Position numbers and translations under genes: made by a program
Assembly: GCA_937952285.1 (NCBI GenBank)
Contig: CALFZE010000037.1
Coordinates: forward strand, 1 to 6,307
DNA from: UBA2428 sp002343545
GTDB taxonomy: Bacteria; Bdellovibrionota; UBA2428
Reading direction: 5' to 3'
DNA: 6,307 bases
Shown here: piece by piece, positions 5,070 through 6,307 of the stretch
Layout: each line of letters begins with the position of its first letter
Position numbering within the stretch: position 1 is the first letter of the stretch
The notes under the pieces: model-generated
Told to the model about the DNA's origin: nothing
Database searches by the model: none
The model's input: only the letters and a program-made list of their open reading frames with translations

Positions 5070-6307
5070 TTAGCGGCGATCCCAGGGGAAGACGGGGCGA
5101 CTCGAGTCGCGACGCTGTTCGATCACCTCGAGGCCGCAGAAGCGCTTCGGCTGGCGGGTCGGGAAACCGATCGCGCCGCGCGCGCCCGAGACGTCGAGCT
5201 CCGTGCAAGCCCCGACGTTCGCGAATTCGCGGCTCAAGTCGATGCGGTGCAGGCTGACGCGGATCTGGTCGAGGGTCGACTCGGCGTTGAGGCGCTCGAG
5301 ACGAGCTTCGCGCAGGCGACGCGACTTCTCGAGGACTTCCAGCAAACCAACGAGGCCCAAGCGGTAGCGGGTGACCGCGTTGTCGAGCACGCTCTGCTGA
5401 TCCCGCTCGGCGGCGGTCGCTTCGGCGAGACGAGCCTTGACCTCGTCCGCGCGCGAGAGACCGGCGTCGACGATACGGCCGAGCTCAAGCTCGATCTCGT
5501 TCATGCGGATTTGGATTTCGCGCAAATTCTTGTCAGCCAGTTGCACCGACGGAATGAGGTCGAGACCGAAGTTGAGGCCGAGGCCGCCCGAGACGACGTC
5601 GAAGGCGGAGCCTTGACCGCGCGTGTCGCTACCGATGCCCGAGGAGAAGTTCGACGAGAGGCTCGACCGCGACAGCCAACCAAAGACCTTGCTCCAGCGC
5701 GCCTGCTCGGACGCCTTTTGCAGGTACCAAGCTTGCGACATCTCGACCGATCGCTTGAGGGAACGCGACACGGCCGCGGACTTGCCGAGTGACTCGAGGG
5801 CGCTCGCCGGAACCGTGCTGCGCGGGAAGCGAAGCTTCGAGGTGACCTTCAGGCCGAGGGTCTTGCGAAGGGTCGCGAATTCGTCGGCGATGAGCTCGCG
5901 CACCTTGCGCAGACGGACGCGGGCGAGCGAGGCTTCGGCGCGGGCGACGCGAAGGTCGTCGGCATTGATACGGCCGGCGTTGAAGGCCGCTTCGGTCACG
6001 TCGAGGATCTCTTCGGCGACGGCGACTTCTTCTTCGAGGATCGAGTGGATGCGAAGATCGTTGATGACGGACGCTTGGACGGCCCAAGCCGAAGCCATCT
6101 GATTCAGTTTGATCAAGCGAAAGCCGGCTTGGTCGGCCCCCAAGAGGTTTTCCTGGCGGAAGAGCTCGAACCAGTTGGCCGGCACGAGGAAGGGCAAAAG
6201 CATCTCGACGTTGCCCAAGATGAAGCCCGGGTTCGCGAGCGAGTCGAGCGCCACGCCCAAGTTGAGCGAAGGCAAGAGGCGCGCGCGCGCGATGTTCAAG
6301 GTATCTT
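5070..6307 (-). CDS. TolC-family outer-membrane efflux protein (5' end cut by window edge)
   Basis: TolC-family proteins form trimeric outer-membrane/periplasmic tunnels for type I secretion or RND/ABC efflux. In view are 411 complete codons, reading in from the edge as DTLNIARARLLPSLNLGVAL. This is the typical segment joining the first long helix to the first beta strands, so the signal peptide and part of the first helix lie outside. The apparent start inside the window is only a TTG leucine codon. Long Ala/Glu/Arg helices follow (about 70-150), with the motif EAAFNAGRINADDLRVARAEASLARVRL. A second beta-strand stretch (FDVVSGGLGLNFGLDLIPSVQLADKN, about 235-260) and a second helical repeat come next, including RYRLGLVGLLEVLEKSRRLREARL (313-336). 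The two-repeat architecture is thus present. Unusually, about 50 residues follow the last helix (361-411), with cysteines at 367 and 390. Partners (membrane fusion protein, pump) would be outside the window. The family call is confident; the transported substrate cannot be told. Confidence 0.9.
   Translation of the reverse strand, partial: DTLNIARARLLPSLNLGVALDSLANPGFILGNVEMLLPFLVPANWFELFRQENLLGADQAGFRLIKLNQMASAWAVQASVINDLRIHSILEEEVAVAEEILDVTEAAFNAGRINADDLRVARAEASLARVRLRKVRELIADEFATLRKTLGLKVTSKLRFPRSTVPASALESLGKSAAVSRSLKRSVEMSQAWYLQKASEQARWSKVFGWLSRSSLSSNFSSGIGSDTRGQGSAFDVVSGGLGLNFGLDLIPSVQLADKNLREIQIRMNEIELELGRIVDAGLSRADEVKARLAEATAAERDQQSVLDNAVTRYRLGLVGLLEVLEKSRRLREARLERLNAESTLDQIRVSLHRIDLSREFANVGACTELDVSGARGAIGFPTRQPKRFCGLEVIEQRRDSSRPVFPWDRR
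6279..6290. repeat. GC dinucleotide run inside the TolC-like gene
   Basis: Six GC units in a row encode part of the Ala-Arg-Ala-Arg stretch near the truncated end of the TolC-like gene. It is probably a consequence of codon use in a GC-rich genome, but alternating GC runs can be slippage-prone or form Z-DNA. Confidence 0.6.

Noticed and set aside
5067..5075. Palindrome CGCTTAGCG over the stop of the TolC-like gene
   Set aside because: A 9-base palindrome with a 1-base centre cannot fold well as RNA and is short enough to occur by chance.
1..6307. Search for CRISPR repeats, insertion sequences, attachment sites, toxin-antitoxin or defence genes
   Set aside because: There are no regularly spaced repeats, no terminal inverted repeats with a transposase and no recognisable defence domains; all long frames are accounted for by the six genes listed.

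Overview
The window is a GC-rich chromosomal segment from a Gram-negative bacterium. The evidence is a lipobox lipoprotein, a Sec-type exported protein and a TolC-family outer-membrane efflux protein, all with strongly G/C-ending codons. The N-terminal IF2 sequence (VYELAKELN...IDKIR...VKNHMADL) resembles, from memory, IF2 of the Bdellovibrio lineage. I therefore lean towards Bdellovibrionota or a related former deltaproteobacterial group, but this is an inference and not certain.

Right-to-left layout on the minus strand: a conserved translation/transcription operon occupies about 1-2492 in the order rimP (ribosome maturation), nusA (transcription elongation/antitermination) and infB (initiation factor IF2, cut by the left edge). 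rimP and nusA are 12 bases apart, and the nusA Shine-Dalgarno overlaps the rimP stop codon. nusA and infB are separated by 53 bases, with no ylxR gene between them. Upstream lies a 250-base gene-free stretch (2493-2742). It holds several inverted repeats, an 8-base T tract on the coding strand and a duplicated 9-mer just before rimP. It is presumably the operon promoter/leader plus the 3' end of the gene before it.

The second half (2743-6307) is accessory cell-envelope content. An unrecognised lipoprotein (2743-3810, minus) is divergent from an unrecognised exported protein (3948-5048, plus) across a 137-base shared intergenic region. The exported protein converges on a TolC-family outer-membrane channel gene (5070-6307, minus) that runs off the right edge. 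Only 21 bases separate the two stop codons, and a GC-rich inverted repeat straddles them as a possible terminator.

I see no mobile element, CRISPR array, tRNA, rRNA or phage gene. The known genes are ordinary housekeeping or envelope genes. The less ordinary material is the structured rimP leader, the two unrecognised exported proteins and a cysteine-bearing C-terminal tail on the TolC-like protein.
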